DNA of 64,000 nucleotides from Lactococcus allomyrinae (GCF_003627095.1 NZ_CP032627.1:868001-932000), one strand, 5' to 3'. Positions 26,238-36,326 are shown, counted from the stretch's first letter. Program-made: numbers and translations. Notes: generated by a model from the letters alone, not told the origin.

Positions 26238-28025
26238 TTAAAGTTCATTTTGTAGGGTTTGAATCCGATACATATCCGCATAATAACCATTTTGCTCAAG
26301 GAGTTCATCATGATTGCCACGTTCAATGATTTCTCCTTTATCAAGTACAAGAATCTGATTGGCATCTTTAATCGTTGATAAACGGTGAGCAATCGCCATT
26401 GTTGTACGGTTTTGACGCATATTGGTCAGCCCTGCTTGAATCAGTGCTTCTGTTTCTGTATCAATATTTGCGGTTGCTTCATCTAAGAGAAGAATTTTAG
26501 GATTTCTGACAATCGTTCTAGCAAAATTAATCAACTGCCGTTCACCTGCTGAAAAAGCTGCCCCGCCCTCAATAACACGCGTATCATAACCGTTTTCTAG
26601 TTGCTGAATGAATCGGTCAGCTTGAACAAATTTTGCAGCTTCTTTAGCAGCTTTGTCAGTAATGACAGGCTTCATCATTTTAATATTGTCAGTAACTGAT
26701 GCAACAAACATGAACGAATCTTGCAAAACTAGGCCTAATTTCTCTCTCAATTCCTCTTTCGAATAGCTACGAATATCTCGGTTATCAATCAAAACTTGCC
26801 CTTCGGAAAATTCATAAAAACGCATGAAAACGTTGATTATACTTGACTTCCCAGAGCCTGTATGTCCGACAAAAGCCACGGTTTCTCCAGGATTTACCAC
26901 AAACGAAATGTGTTTAAGCACCTGATGCTCCCCATCATAAGAAAAACTTACATCTCGAAATTCAATTTTTCCTTGTGTAATCGTAGGTAAATTATTGACG
27001 GAACCATCAGTAGCCTGTTTCGGTGAAAATTCTGTTTCTTCCATGATAGATTTGATTCGACTTGAGGCCACTAGACCATTTGAAAAATTTGATAAAGAAT
27101 CCATCAGCCCAGAAATTGGATTAAAATAAATTTGCACATTGCTGATAAAAGCATAGACTAAGCCAGCTGCAACAACGGTGTGCATACTTCTATCAGAATA
27201 CATGACCAAAACGACAATAATCGAGATTGCCATCAAGAAATTGACTAATGGACTGAGTAATATTCCATTAATTTGAATGACTCGTCGTCTGAAACCATAG
27301 TATTCATCATTTGTTTCTTCAAATTCCTTTCCTAATCGAGACTCCTGACGAAATTGTTGAATAATACGCATCCCAGAAATGTACTCATTTAACTTTGTAT
27401 TTAATTCCGAACGTTTTGCCAACATTGCGCGATAAACACGCGTACTAACACGTTGATAAAGCATCACTGACAACAACAAAATCGGCAAAAAAATTAACAT
27501 AACTAATGCAATTTGATGATCAATCAAAAATAGTGCAATAAAAGCAATGATAATAGACAACACACTTGTTAATGCATTAAACAGCATCTGCCAAAAGTCA
27601 AACAAATCCGTGTCATTAGTGATTCGCGTAATTAACCACCCTGTGGGTTTTTGGTCAAAATACCTCATTCCCAAAGTGTGAATTTTTGCATAAACCTTTT
27701 TACGAATATATTGATTAACAAAAATCGATCCATTTTGGAGATAGTTCCATTTGAAGAAAAAAGCAATTGAATTAATAATTGCAAGCGCTAAATAAAGTCC
27801 TGCAAAATAAAAAATAATTTGGTCGGTTGCTCTCATCGGTGTCAAATAAGAATCCATAAAAGCAGAAAGAACGAAAGGCATAATCGAAGCCAATGCCGTT
27901 GTTATCACGCTAAACACAAACGCCCAAATAAAATACCGCTTGAAAGGAAGCAAAAATTTGAAAATAAATTTAAAAACTTGCCAACTCTCACTGACAGACA
28001 TTTTTTCATCACGATTCTCCATCAT
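26238..28025 (-). CDS. ABC exporter half-transporter, catalytic-site subunit
   Basis: A 595-residue half transporter with six membrane helices and one nucleotide-binding domain: Walker A (GHTGSGKSS), a degenerate signature (FSAGERQ in place of LSGGQ), and a canonical Walker B with catalytic Glu (ILLLDEAT). It overlaps its partner's 3' end by 17 nt and follows GGGAGG. The complementary defects in the two subunits indicate a heterodimeric multidrug-type exporter with one active and one degenerate site (LmrCD/YheIH type). Substrate unknown. The first ATG (28025) and the next one (28022) cannot be separated by sequence. Confidence 0.88.
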   Translation of the reverse strand: MMENRDEKMSVSESWQVFKFIFKFLLPFKRYFIWAFVFSVITTALASIMPFVLSAFMDSYLTPMRATDQIIFYFAGLYLALAIINSIAFFFKWNYLQNGSIFVNQYIRKKVYAKIHTLGMRYFDQKPTGWLITRITNDTDLFDFWQMLFNALTSVLSIIIAFIALFLIDHQIALVMLIFLPILLLSVMLYQRVSTRVYRAMLAKRSELNTKLNEYISGMRIIQQFRQESRLGKEFEETNDEYYGFRRRVIQINGILLSPLVNFLMAISIIVVLVMYSDRSMHTVVAAGLVYAFISNVQIYFNPISGLMDSLSNFSNGLVASSRIKSIMEETEFSPKQATDGSVNNLPTITQGKIEFRDVSFSYDGEHQVLKHISFVVNPGETVAFVGHTGSGKSSIINVFMRFYEFSEGQVLIDNRDIRSYSKEELREKLGLVLQDSFMFVASVTDNIKMMKPVITDKAAKEAAKFVQADRFIQQLENGYDTRVIEGGAAFSAGERQLINFARTIVRNPKILLLDEATANIDTETEALIQAGLTNMRQNRTTMAIAHRLSTIKDANQILVLDKGEIIERGNHDELLEQNGYYADMYRIQTLQNEL

Positions 28026-29853
28026 TATTGCCTCCCTTCACTTTTGTCAGCATACTGACAGACTCGTCGTCCTTGCTCCGCTTTTCTGTCAGTGAATATG
28101 GAGAATTTTGGCTTTCAAGGTGACTCTCAATCTGTTGCATTTGCCACATTTGCGCATACCAGCCCTCAGCTTTTATCAGATTTCCATGCAAGCCACGTTC
28201 CGCAATCTTACCAGCTTCTAAGACCAAAATTTCATCAGCATCCATTACTGACGAAAGTCTGTGACTGACAATCAAAGTCGAACTTTCATGACGAAGTGCC
28301 TTTAAATTAGATAAAATCAACTGTTCAGTCTTTGCATCTACTGCAGACAATGCATCATCTAAGATTAAAACTTTAGGTTGAATCAGCAAAGCACGAGCAA
28401 TGGATAAACGTTGCTTTTGACCTCCAGAAAGTGAAACACCACGTTCTCCAACCAGCGTATCGTAGCCTGCAGGAAAAGCAACAATATCCTCGTGAATTCC
28501 CGCAGCTCTAGCAGCAAGCTCAACTTCTTCTTGAGAAGCCATCATTCGCGCGAAACGGATATTATCTCTTACTGACATTGAAAACAAGAAATGTTCCTGC
28601 GGCACATAGCCAATCGCAGGCAAATATTCATCAAGCTGGTAATCCATAATATCTCGACTAGCAAAATCAATTTCACCTTCATAATGGTCAAACTCACGCA
28701 TTAATAACTTGATAATCGTCGATTTTCCAGCACCCGTCCGTCCAACCAGACCAAGTACTTTACCTTTTTTCAAATCAAATTGAACATTCTGTAGATTACG
28801 CCCTTCATGCTCATTTGGATAAGTAAAATTCTGAACATTAAAAGTCAAATCTCCCGAATCAGGCATCAATAACTTTCCTTCAGAAACTTTTGATTCAGCC
28901 TCCTGAGCCAATAATTTATCCACGCGTGAATACGATGCACGCCCCCGTTCAATCACATTAAATAACACACCAATTGCAAACATCGGCCAAACCAAATTAC
29001 CGATATAAGTCATAAACGCAACCAATTGACCTAAGCTTAATACATGATGTACCACATAATAGCCTCCAAGTGCAATCGTCAAAGTATAGGATACACCAAC
29101 AATTAGTGTAATTAAAGGATCATACATCGAATCAATTCGATTGACCTTGACAAAAGCCTCATCAATGTTATCTAATTTTTGCTGGAAGTCCGCCATATCT
29201 TGCGTTTCTTCTCCGAAAGATTTAATCGCTTTCATTCCAGTAATTGACTCTTGTACCTTATCATTCATCTCAGAAAACGTCTCTTGAGCATGTTCAAAAC
29301 TCACATGAATTTTATCACCCAAAATCTTTGAAACTAATGCTAAAAAAGGTAAAGGAAGCACAGCAATAATTGTCAAACGCCAATCAATAAACAAAAGCAT
29401 GGCAATAATCGTTGTTCCACCCGTCATCAATGAATCTGCCCACGTTAAAACGCCACGACCAGCTACTTCCTGAATTGCTTGCAAATCATTAGTGGCATGA
29501 GCCATCAAATCCCCTGTACGATTTCGTTGATAAAAAAGTGTATCCATCCGCAAAAAATGCCGAAAAAGGCGCACCCGCATGATTTTTTCTAGCTTAAAAG
29601 CCTCGCCCCAAATATTTGTTGACCAAAGATAGCGAAAACCATATTCAAAAGCCGCAGTTGCCAATAAAATTCCAGAAAATTCTAGAACTAACGTTAAAGA
29701 CAACGTATGCTTCACAATATGGTCGATAATTTCTCCAATCACTAACGGTGGAATCAGATGTGTCATTGACACCATAAAAAGTGCAAATAGACCTATTCCA
29801 TAACCTTTCTTCTCTGATTTAAAAAACCACCAGAGGTCTCTAAAAATTCCCAT
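28009..29853 (-). CDS. ABC exporter half-transporter, degenerate-site subunit
   Basis: A 614-residue half transporter: six helices, Walker A (GRTGAGKST), an intact signature (LSGGQKQR), but Walker B ILILDD, where Asp replaces the catalytic Glu. Together with the partner's altered signature, this gives one canonical and one degenerate ATP site in the heterodimer. An extended -10 (TGCTATACT, near 29893-29900) lies upstream. Start ATG 29853 with a weak GGAA site. Confidence 0.88.
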   Translation of the reverse strand: MGIFRDLWWFFKSEKKGYGIGLFALFMVSMTHLIPPLVIGEIIDHIVKHTLSLTLVLEFSGILLATAAFEYGFRYLWSTNIWGEAFKLEKIMRVRLFRHFLRMDTLFYQRNRTGDLMAHATNDLQAIQEVAGRGVLTWADSLMTGGTTIIAMLLFIDWRLTIIAVLPLPFLALVSKILGDKIHVSFEHAQETFSEMNDKVQESITGMKAIKSFGEETQDMADFQQKLDNIDEAFVKVNRIDSMYDPLITLIVGVSYTLTIALGGYYVVHHVLSLGQLVAFMTYIGNLVWPMFAIGVLFNVIERGRASYSRVDKLLAQEAESKVSEGKLLMPDSGDLTFNVQNFTYPNEHEGRNLQNVQFDLKKGKVLGLVGRTGAGKSTIIKLLMREFDHYEGEIDFASRDIMDYQLDEYLPAIGYVPQEHFLFSMSVRDNIRFARMMASQEEVELAARAAGIHEDIVAFPAGYDTLVGERGVSLSGGQKQRLSIARALLIQPKVLILDDALSAVDAKTEQLILSNLKALRHESSTLIVSHRLSSVMDADEILVLEAGKIAERGLHGNLIKAEGWYAQMWQMQQIESHLESQNSPYSLTEKRSKDDESVSMLTKVKGGNNDGES

Positions 29854-29922
29854 AAAGTTTATTCCAATTTATTTTATAATATTCTAAAGATTAGTATAGC
29901 ATAAAAACTCAGAATAAAACAA

Positions 29923-29946
29923 AAAAGGTTGATTTATCAACCTTTT
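29923..29946 (-). terminator. ribU terminator
   Basis: AAAAGGTTGA-TTTA-TCAACCTTTT is a 10-bp stem next to the ribU stop at 29950, followed on the minus strand by T6. Confidence 0.8.
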
Positions 29947-29949
29947 ATC

Positions 29950-30570
29950 TTAAACATTATAAAATTTAACCACTTTATTTTTTCGGAAAACAGCAACAAT
30001 TAAACCAAAGACAAGCGCAAAAATTAAGTTTTCAATCGTATTAAAGGGAAGAACAACACTCATCAAGTAGTTAGGATTGAACGTTACCGCCAAAGATCCC
30101 ATATCAAAAAGATGAACTGCCCCAGGAAAAATCTTGTCAACATCAAATCCTGCTGCCAGACGGTATAGTGGGAGGGCATAGAATACATTCAAAATCATCA
30201 TGACCACTACTGCCGAAATCGTTGCAAAAACAACACCCACAATATAATTTTTGATTGAAAACTTCTTCTTAGTAAAGAGCCACACCATTGTCATAAAAAT
30301 CCCAAGCGCAATAAAATTCATTGGAACACCAATCCAAGTCGATGGACCCTGATTAAATAAGATATACCATAGAATTGAACGGATAAACAAGATAATAAAT
30401 CCATCTCCAAGCCCCAAAGTAAATACCCCTACTAATACAGGAATAATCGAAAGTTCAACCTTCATGAAATCAATCCCTGGTAAAAGTGGAAATTGTAAAA
30501 TAGGCAATAATAAAACTGTAGAAAGTGCAGCAAGCATAGCAATAAGCACCATACGACGTGTTTTAGACAT
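29950..30570 (-). CDS. ribU: Riboflavin ECF transporter S component RibU
   Basis: A 206-residue polytopic protein with about six hydrophobic helices and the RibU-like sequence FPLLPGIDFMKVELSIIPVL. S components bind riboflavin and pair with the ECF ATPase module. The start is ATG 30570 (MSKTRRMVL), with GGAGGT 8 nt upstream; the longer reading starting MAKQKNVYQ runs back into the leader. The FMN riboswitch upstream confirms the substrate. Confidence 0.93.
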   Translation of the reverse strand: MSKTRRMVLIAMLAALSTVLLLPILQFPLLPGIDFMKVELSIIPVLVGVFTLGLGDGFIILFIRSILWYILFNQGPSTWIGVPMNFIALGIFMTMVWLFTKKKFSIKNYIVGVVFATISAVVVMMILNVFYALPLYRLAAGFDVDKIFPGAVHLFDMGSLAVTFNPNYLMSVVLPFNTIENLIFALVFGLIVAVFRKNKVVKFYNV

Positions 30571-30661
30571 AAAAAAACCTCCAAATATGAGAAAATGATT
30601 CTTCAAATTTCGAGGAAGTTGATAGACATTTTTTTGTTTGGCCAAAAACGATAATCATAGC

Positions 30662-30683
30662 AAAAAAGCAGTGATTACATCAC
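30662..30683 (-). terminator. Possible expression-platform terminator of the FMN riboswitch
   Basis: GTGAT-TAC-ATCAC followed on the minus strand by TGCTTTTTT lies right after the aptamer. The stem is short, so it may need pairing with aptamer sequence; translational control is an alternative. Confidence 0.4.
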
Positions 30684-30694
30684 AAAAATTGTTC

Positions 30695-30885
30695 ATCTTC
30701 TTCCATCCAGACTATCAAATCAATAAATTTTGTTAAACAAAATCTATTGATTAAATGTTCCCATTTGGTCACATTTAACTGTCGCTAGCAGGTTCTCACT
30801 GCTTCAATCGCTATTGCGAATCGCGGAGTCATAAGGTCAAAGCCCTATTTACCGCCGGTCCCGAATCTCACGGTGCCCTGAAGAT
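30695..30885 (-). ncRNA. FMN riboswitch (RFN element)
   Basis: On the minus strand the conserved segments appear in order: TTCAGGGCACCGTGAGATTC, GACCGGCGGTAAATAG, GAAGCAGTGAGAACCTGC and TCTGGATGGAAGAAGAT. This is a full FMN aptamer with an extended variable arm, in front of ribU. FMN binding would lower riboflavin uptake. Confidence 0.95.
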
Positions 30886-30891
30886 AAGCTT

Positions 30892-30921
30892 ATTATAGCA
30901 CAAGTAGATTCTTCTTTTCAA
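30892..30921 (-). promoter_or_regulatory. ribU promoter
   Basis: TTGAAA (30916-30921)-18-TATAAT (30892-30897) on the minus strand, immediately upstream of the aptamer. Confidence 0.8.
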
Positions 30922-30988
30922 GAGTTAAGTTCTCATACTGGATTACTATATTTTTTTACCGAACAATATTCCAAAATAGAGATAAATT

Positions 30989-31020
30989 AATAAAGAGCAT
31001 CCTACAGGATGCTCTTTATT
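30989..31020 (-). terminator. Terminator of the murI-to-rluB operon
   Basis: AATAAAGAGCATCC, a 4-nt loop and GGATGCTCTTTATT form a 14-bp stem touching the rluB stop codon. Confidence 0.85.
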
Positions 31021-31735
31021 AAGATTGTGCCGCATTAATTAATTGCGAAACTTCTTTCTTATTCAAACGACGATATTGCCCAGTAGGAACTCCATCTAAA
31101 ACCAATGTTCCATATTGAATACGACTTAATTTTTGAACTGGAAGTCCTACTGCCGCAAACATATTTTTAACTTGATGATTTTGTCCTTCATGAATTGTTA
31201 AACTAACAATAGAGTGATTTTTGACTTTATCCTGTTTGATGATTTCATAGCGTGCGGGACTCATCTTTTTCCCATCAATTTTAATTCCTAAAGTCAGTGG
31301 ACGTAAATTTTCTTTATTCGCCTGCCCTTCAACTTTGGCAACATAAACCTTATCTACACCGTGTTTTGGGTGTGTCATTAAGTTAGTGAACTCACCATCA
31401 TTAGTTAATAAAAGTAAACCACTTGTGTCCCAATCCAAACGTCCCACAGGGTAAATTCTTTCCTTTACTTGAGGCATTAAATCCATTACTGTTTGTCGCC
31501 CTTTATCGTCACTTACAGAAGAAATGTAACCACGTGGTTTGTTCAATAAATAGTAGACTGGCTCTTCATTATAAACCGCTACACCATTTACTTCAACCAC
31601 ATCTCCTGAGGAAACTTGATAACCTAGATTCGTCATAGGAACATTGTTAACTACAACCTTTCCTGTTAAGATTAATTCTTCTGCTTTGCGGCGACTTGCC
31701 ACACCAGCGTGTGCCAAATATTTATTAATTCGCAT
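31019..31735 (-). CDS. rluB: 23S rRNA/tRNA pseudouridine synthase, RluB/RsuA family
   Basis: The ~238-residue enzyme has an N-terminal S4 RNA-binding domain (MRINKYLAHAGVASRRKAEE) and the catalytic Asp in VGRLDWDTSGLLLLTNDGE. It converts uridine to pseudouridine in rRNA. Start ATG 31735 (conserved MRINKYL) overlaps scpB by 11 nt; the ATG at 31750 is an alternative. It is the last gene of the scpA-scpB-rluB group. Confidence 0.93.
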   Translation of the reverse strand: MRINKYLAHAGVASRRKAEELILTGKVVVNNVPMTNLGYQVSSGDVVEVNGVAVYNEEPVYYLLNKPRGYISSVSDDKGRQTVMDLMPQVKERIYPVGRLDWDTSGLLLLTNDGEFTNLMTHPKHGVDKVYVAKVEGQANKENLRPLTLGIKIDGKKMSPARYEIIKQDKVKNHSIVSLTIHEGQNHQVKNMFAAVGLPVQKLSRIQYGTLVLDGVPTGQYRRLNKKEVSQLINAAQS

Positions 31736-32288
31736 CTTCATCACTTTCATTAAATAAAATTTGTTTCTCTGCTATAAATTGTTCTTCATCAACTTCTGGA
31801 AGTTCCGCAAGATGATTAATCCCAATATAATCTAAGAAAAACTCTGTTGTTGCATAAAGACTAGGACGTCCTGGAGCTTCAAGCTCTCCTACTTTTTCAA
31901 TCAAATCAAAAGCACGCAGAGTAGCAATAACTCCAGATGAATTAACACCACGCAATTGTTCAATTTCTAATCGAGTTAAAGGCTGCTTATAGGCAATAAT
32001 AGATAATACTTCTAACGCTGACTTTGATAGAGACTGATTAAGCGGTGTTTTCGCATAAGTGCTAAGCAAATCAGAAAATTCCTCTTTTGTTGCCATTCTA
32101 TACTTTCCCGCGGTCTCAATAATTGTTAAAGCAGACTCTTCATCAGCATGATATTTTTCTCGAAGATAAACGATTTGCTGTTGACAGGCTTGTTTAGAAA
32201 GTTCAGCCAGTGATGACAACTCGGTAAGGGTCAAGCCTGATTCACCAGAAACAAAAAGTAAAAGCTCACAAGTAGCAGTCTTATTCAA
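31725..32288 (-). CDS. scpB: Segregation and condensation protein B
   Basis: ScpB (187 aa) contains two winged-helix domains, including SALEVLSIIAYKQPLTRLEIEQ and GVNSSGVIATL. With ScpA it forms the bacterial condensin SMC complex. Its start overlaps the scpA stop in ATGA fashion (32285-32288), and its end overlaps rluB. Confidence 0.95.
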   Translation of the reverse strand: MNKTATCELLLFVSGESGLTLTELSSLAELSKQACQQQIVYLREKYHADEESALTIIETAGKYRMATKEEFSDLLSTYAKTPLNQSLSKSALEVLSIIAYKQPLTRLEIEQLRGVNSSGVIATLRAFDLIEKVGELEAPGRPSLYATTEFFLDYIGINHLAELPEVDEEQFIAEKQILFNESDEDAN

Positions 32289-33016
32289 TACTTCAGCTCT
32301 CCTTTTCTTTCTAATATGATTTCCCCAAAAAGTTCTTCTTGAGAAAAAGAAATTTGTTGATTTTTAATCAATTCTAGTAATGCCATAAAAGTCGTGACTA
32401 GTTCTTCTTTTTTAGCACCTTCAGAAAACAAACTCGAAAATTTACATATTTTTTGTTTTGTAAACTTTTTAGTAAGTTCTAAAATTTTATCAGCTATCGT
32501 ATATTTCTCAGCTTCTATTGTTGTGTTCTCATCCTCTATCTGTTGCCTTTGAAGTTCAAGAATTTTATTAAAAGCCAAAAATAAATCTATTGCATTTTTA
32601 TCTTTGATAAGACTCGTTTCATCCGTAATGATTTCTGTCTTGGACTTTGAATAGTAATGACTTCGCACATCATGTAGATTATTAAGACTTTGAGATAACA
32701 TCTTATATTTTCGATACTCATCAATTTGTGCAAGTAAGTCATATTCTAACTGTTCCGTATTCTCTATAAAATCATCAGAGATCGTTGGTAGAAGTCTTCG
32801 AGATTTAATAAGCATAAGCTGACTAGCCATAAGCATATACTCACCAGCAATTTCTAACTCAAGAGTTTGCATTTTTCTAATATAATTAAGATATTGTTCT
32901 ATAACTGGTACTAATGGAACTTGAAATATATCCATTTGATATTGACTAACAAGGTGTAAAAGGAGATCCAGCGGACCTTCAAAGTTGTCAATCTTTATAT
33001 TTATTTCTTTTATCAT
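32285..33016 (-). CDS. scpA: Segregation and condensation protein A
   Basis: ScpA (243 aa) begins with the kleisin-like motif IKIDNFEGPLDLLLHLV and contains PLVPVIEQYLNYI. It bridges the SMC heads. It lies 29 nt after the XerD-like gene and is coupled to scpB. Confidence 0.95.
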   Translation of the reverse strand: MIKEINIKIDNFEGPLDLLLHLVSQYQMDIFQVPLVPVIEQYLNYIRKMQTLELEIAGEYMLMASQLMLIKSRRLLPTISDDFIENTEQLEYDLLAQIDEYRKYKMLSQSLNNLHDVRSHYYSKSKTEIITDETSLIKDKNAIDLFLAFNKILELQRQQIEDENTTIEAEKYTIADKILELTKKFTKQKICKFSSLFSEGAKKEELVTTFMALLELIKNQQISFSQEELFGEIILERKGELKY

Positions 33017-33045
33017 ATTTACATATTTTTAATAATGTAATTCCT

Positions 33046-33759
33046 CTATCTATAATATTTCTCAAGTGTAGTAATCGTTGATAACCCTAATAATCCTGCA
33101 ACTTCGTAAATTGTTTTTCCATTTTTTACCTGATGCAAAATATATTGTTCTCTAATTTCTTTTGAAGAATATGGGGTAAATTTTTTTAGTTCAGTATAGA
33201 GAAATTGCCTTGATTTTGCAAATAGTTCATCAGCATTTTTGATTGCTTTAACACGCATTGAAAATTTCTCCCTAATGGGAAGTACACGTTTAATTCCAGA
33301 TTTTTCAACTGTCAAATATTTAAATTTCCAATTAAAATTTTCCCACTTTAACTTTTGAATCTCTGAAAAATTTAAACCAAACTCTAAAATTAATAAAGCT
33401 AAAAATTGTCCTGGACCAGTAAGTGGTCCGTAAAATTCTGGAAATTCCTTTATTTTTGGATGATAACTATGAGTTTTATCTATTTTCTTTTGAGAAATCT
33501 GTTCTAATTTATAGTAACGATTTATTTTTTTGTTTTGATAAAGATATAAAAGATACTGATTTGCGCTCGAAAGCTTTCTCCGTTGAGCAGATGGAGAAAG
33601 CGCCGAAAGATGTAATTTGTAAAGCTCCAATGCTTCTTCTGATATTGTTCTTTCTTCAAAAAAATCGTGAAAAGAAGCTAAATCATAGTAGTAGTTCAAA
33701 CGAGTATTTGCTGAAAAATCCTTACTACTCAAATACCCATCAATTTCGTTTGGTAATTT
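33046..33759 (-). CDS. XerD-like tyrosine recombinase homologue lacking catalytic residues
   Basis: A ~237-residue protein with the tyrosine-recombinase fold, but the Arg of box I is replaced ([10 protein letters not shown]) and the HxLR box II is missing; only a C-terminal Tyr (EKYYR) remains. The streptococcal XerD-like protein encoded beside scpAB is similar, and its role is not recombination as far as known. Start ATG 33759 ([11 protein letters not shown]) overlaps the CBS gene by 20 nt; earlier in-frame ATGs (33777, 33792) are possible. No strong ribosome site is visible, so translation is probably coupled. Confidence 0.85.
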   Translation of the reverse strand, partial: KLPNEIDGYLSSKDFSANTRLNYYYDLASFHDFFEERTISEEALELYKLHLSALSPSAQRRKLSSANQYLLYLYQNKKINRYYKLEQISQKKIDKTHSYHPKIKEFPEFYGPLTGPGQFLALLILEFGLNFSEIQKLKWENFNWKFKYLTVEKSGIKRVLPIREKFSMRVKAIKNADELFAKSRQFLYTELKKFTPYSSKEIREQYILHQVKNGKTIYEVAGLLGLSTITTLEKYYR

Positions 33760-34201
33760 CATAATATTTTGTAAAGTCATGAGAAAAAGCATTGAATGCT
33801 TTCAATATTTCTTGTCGAACAATAATTCCAATAAATTCTTGTCCTTTAACAACAGGCAAAAAAGGCTCTTTAATGAGTTTATTCATAATTTCTTCAAGAG
33901 TAGCTGAAGGTCTTAAAGTTGGCACTTCTTTATTTACAATCTCTGAGATTGTTGTGTTTTGTGATTTTTCATAAAAGAAATCATGTTCCATTTCAAACTC
34001 AACTATTTCTGTTAAGCCAAGCACGCCTACATATTCTTTCTGATTGTTCAATACTGGAACCCGTGAATACTTATATTGACTGAGTAACAGTTTCGCGTGT
34101 GCAATATTATGCTCTGCGTACAGAACTGCAACATTTTTTGCGGGCACAATGAAGGTGTCACTTCTACTTAAAATAAACTCTTCTATATTTTTATCAATCA
34201 C
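33740..34201 (-). CDS. CBS-domain protein (CbpB-like)
   Basis: The 153-residue protein is two CBS domains (about 10-75 and 80-145): [20 protein letters not shown] and [17 protein letters not shown]. Stand-alone CBS pairs of this type bind nucleotides such as c-di-AMP in related species; that ligand is inferred here. It sits between the phosphodiesterase and the XerD-like gene, a conserved streptococcal order. Confidence 0.8.
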   Translation of the reverse strand: MIDKNIEEFILSRSDTFIVPAKNVAVLYAEHNIAHAKLLLSQYKYSRVPVLNNQKEYVGVLGLTEIVEFEMEHDFFYEKSQNTTISEIVNKEVPTLRPSATLEEIMNKLIKEPFLPVVKGQEFIGIIVRQEILKAFNAFSHDFTKYYEITKRN

Positions 34202-34223
34202 TTACTCCCCCTCAAGATATAAG

Positions 34224-34727
34224 TTATAGTTTAAACTGTAATTCTGGGATTGGTTCATGCTGAAGATTATGATAAGAGATATTATATTGTTCTTCCTCAA
34301 TTTCAATCACAGCATACATTTTAATGTCATATTCTCCTCTTGGTTGTGCAACAGAACCTGGATTCACATAAACAGTATGATTGATTTTTTGAACAACGGG
34401 TCTATGAATATGTCCAAATAAAGCAATATCTGCTTCTTTTTCCTCAGCAAAGTATGAGTAATGTTCCAATCCCAAGCCAACATAAAATAAATGACCGTGA
34501 GTAATCAACACGTTTTTTCCTTCAACTTCTTTGAGAACATACTCAGGATATCCATCATCATAATCACAGTTGCCAGCAACCACTGTAATCCCTTTCCAAA
34601 TTTCATCTGAACTGGGAAGTTCTGAATCTCCACAGTGAAAAATGTGACTTGCAGTATTTTGATACTTCTCTTTAATTGATTTTATGACCTCACGATCATA
34701 ATGTGAATCTGACATTACTACAAACAT
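34224..34727 (-). CDS. MJ0936/YfcE-type metallophosphoesterase
   Basis: 167 residues with the calcineurin-like metal motifs MSDSHYD, HCGDSE, GNCDYD, THGH and GHIHRP. The family hydrolyses phosphodiesters; the substrate is unknown. It is part of the murI-rdgB-scpAB operon. Confidence 0.88.
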   Translation of the reverse strand: MFVVMSDSHYDREVIKSIKEKYQNTASHIFHCGDSELPSSDEIWKGITVVAGNCDYDDGYPEYVLKEVEGKNVLITHGHLFYVGLGLEHYSYFAEEKEADIALFGHIHRPVVQKINHTVYVNPGSVAQPRGEYDIKMYAVIEIEEEQYNISYHNLQHEPIPELQFKL

Positions 34728-34776
34728 AGATACCTTCTTAAATAAATTTTATATTACATAAATAGCATTATGAAAA

Positions 34777-35382
34777 TCAATTATTCAACCACTCTGGAAG
34801 CTCCTTCATCAGCTTTCGAAGCGCTTGCCCTCTATGAGAAACTTTATTCTTCTCTTCATCTGATAATTGAGCTGCTGTCCGAAACGCATCCACTAGAAAA
34901 ATGGGATCATATCCAAAACCATTTTCTCCTTTTGGCGTCAATCCAATATAACCATTCCAATCAGCCTCAACAACTAAACTTTCATGGTTAGGTCTGGCAG
35001 CAACTAGCGTCGTATGAAAATGTGCACTTCTTTTTTCTGGTGAAATTGCTGTTGGAGCAAGTTCATGCAAAAGTTTGGTGATGTTTTTTTCATCAGTAGG
35101 ATTTGGTGCGGAGAACCGATGTGACCAAATTCCAGGTAATCCTCCCAGTGCATCTACACAGAGTCCTGAATCATCACCAATCACTACTTTGCCAGTGAGT
35201 TCTGAAATTTGCTCAGCTTTCAAACGTGCATTTTCTTCGAAAGTTGTTCCAGTTTCCTCAATTTCGGGAAGTTCTGGATAGTCTGTCAAATCTTTGATTT
35301 CATAGCCAAAATCACCAAGCAGACTCTCAAACTCTTTAGTTTTTCCTTTGTTCCTTGTGGCAATAATCAATGTATTTTCCAT
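34777..35382 (-). CDS. rdgB: XTP/dITP diphosphatase (RdgB/Ham1)
   Basis: 201 residues, starting [19 protein letters not shown] with the family N-T-K-like nucleotide-binding motif, then [25 protein letters not shown] and [10 protein letters not shown]. The enzyme removes ITP/XTP from the nucleotide pool. The start directly abuts the murI stop (TAA then ATG). Confidence 0.95.
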   Translation of the reverse strand: MENTLIIATRNKGKTKEFESLLGDFGYEIKDLTDYPELPEIEETGTTFEENARLKAEQISELTGKVVIGDDSGLCVDALGGLPGIWSHRFSAPNPTDEKNITKLLHELAPTAISPEKRSAHFHTTLVAARPNHESLVVEADWNGYIGLTPKGENGFGYDPIFLVDAFRTAAQLSDEEKNKVSHRGQALRKLMKELPEWLNN

Positions 35383-36195
35383 TTAAAGTTCCTTGCGATC
35401 TTCTATTTCAGTGTGCATAACATTTATATGACCAATATTCAGCCATTTTTCTGCGATAGTTTGAAATGACTCAATACCCGCCGTCGTATAGAACTGATGA
35501 TTAATCTGTTCACGTTCTGTTCCATTTAGCATGAAATAATTAAGTAAAACTGAGATATCACGTACGGTTTCAGCTCCTGAATCAATCAATTTAACATTTT
35601 CACCCATTGTTTTTTGTATTAAAGTACGTAACAATGGGTAATGAGTACATCCCAAAATAAGTGTATCAACTTTTCCTATAAGAGGTTTTAAACTCTCTTT
35701 AACAACCTTTTCAGCAATTGATGAATCCATCTCATTTGACTCAACAATTGGAACAAATTTGGGACAGGCTAAACTGGTTACTTCGATTGAGGGTGATTTG
35801 AAATGTATGGCTTTTGGATATTCACCCGACCTTACAGAAGCTTGTGTAGCGATGACACCAATCTTTTTACCTGTTGTTTGTTGAATTGCTGAAGAAGCTC
35901 CGGGCAATATAACTCCAATAACAGGAATATCAAGTTTAGTTTTTACATTTTCGAGTGCCACCGCTGTTGCTGTGTTGCAAGCCATAACAATCATTTTTAC
36001 ATTCTTTGAAAGCAAAAAATTGACCATATCCCAAGTGAAAGCAAGAATCTGCTCACTGCTCCGAGGGCCGTAAGGCGCGCGACGCGTATCTCCGATATAG
36101 ACAATTTCTTCGTTAGGGAGCTGTCTGAGGAGCTCACGAGCAACGGTCAGTCCGCCGACACCTGAATCTAATAGGCCTATTGGTCGGTTGTCCAT
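35383..36195 (-). CDS. murI: Glutamate racemase
   Basis: 270 residues with both catalytic cysteines: [11 protein letters not shown] and [10 protein letters not shown], and the N-terminal [20 protein letters not shown]. MurI makes D-glutamate for peptidoglycan. AAGGAG is placed before the ATG at 36195. First gene of the long operon ending at rluB. Confidence 0.97.
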   Translation of the reverse strand: MDNRPIGLLDSGVGGLTVARELLRQLPNEEIVYIGDTRRAPYGPRSSEQILAFTWDMVNFLLSKNVKMIVMACNTATAVALENVKTKLDIPVIGVILPGASSAIQQTTGKKIGVIATQASVRSGEYPKAIHFKSPSIEVTSLACPKFVPIVESNEMDSSIAEKVVKESLKPLIGKVDTLILGCTHYPLLRTLIQKTMGENVKLIDSGAETVRDISVLLNYFMLNGTEREQINHQFYTTAGIESFQTIAEKWLNIGHINVMHTEIEDRKEL

Positions 36196-36269
36196 TTTTC
36201 TTCTCCTTCAAGAGTTAAAGAAGCTGTATATGTTTATCCAGCGTCCTTTTTTGCTACCGATAAAAGTAA

Positions 36270-36314
36270 ACGCTGAGAGAGCTTGGTACAATGTCCCTGC
36301 TACTTGCTCAGCGT
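36270..36314. other. Hairpin between yneF and murI
   Basis: ACGCTGAG (36270-36277) pairs with CTCAGCGT (36307-36314), with partial extension by AAAAGT/ACTTTT arms. The loop is long (29 nt), so this could be a processing site or weak terminator between yneF and murI. Confidence 0.4.
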
Positions 36315-36326
36315 ATACACTTTTAC

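Noticed and set aside
30571-30645. Upstream in-frame extension of ribU (MAKQKNVYQ...)
   Set aside because: It runs into the riboswitch leader, and GGAGGT marks the start at 30570.
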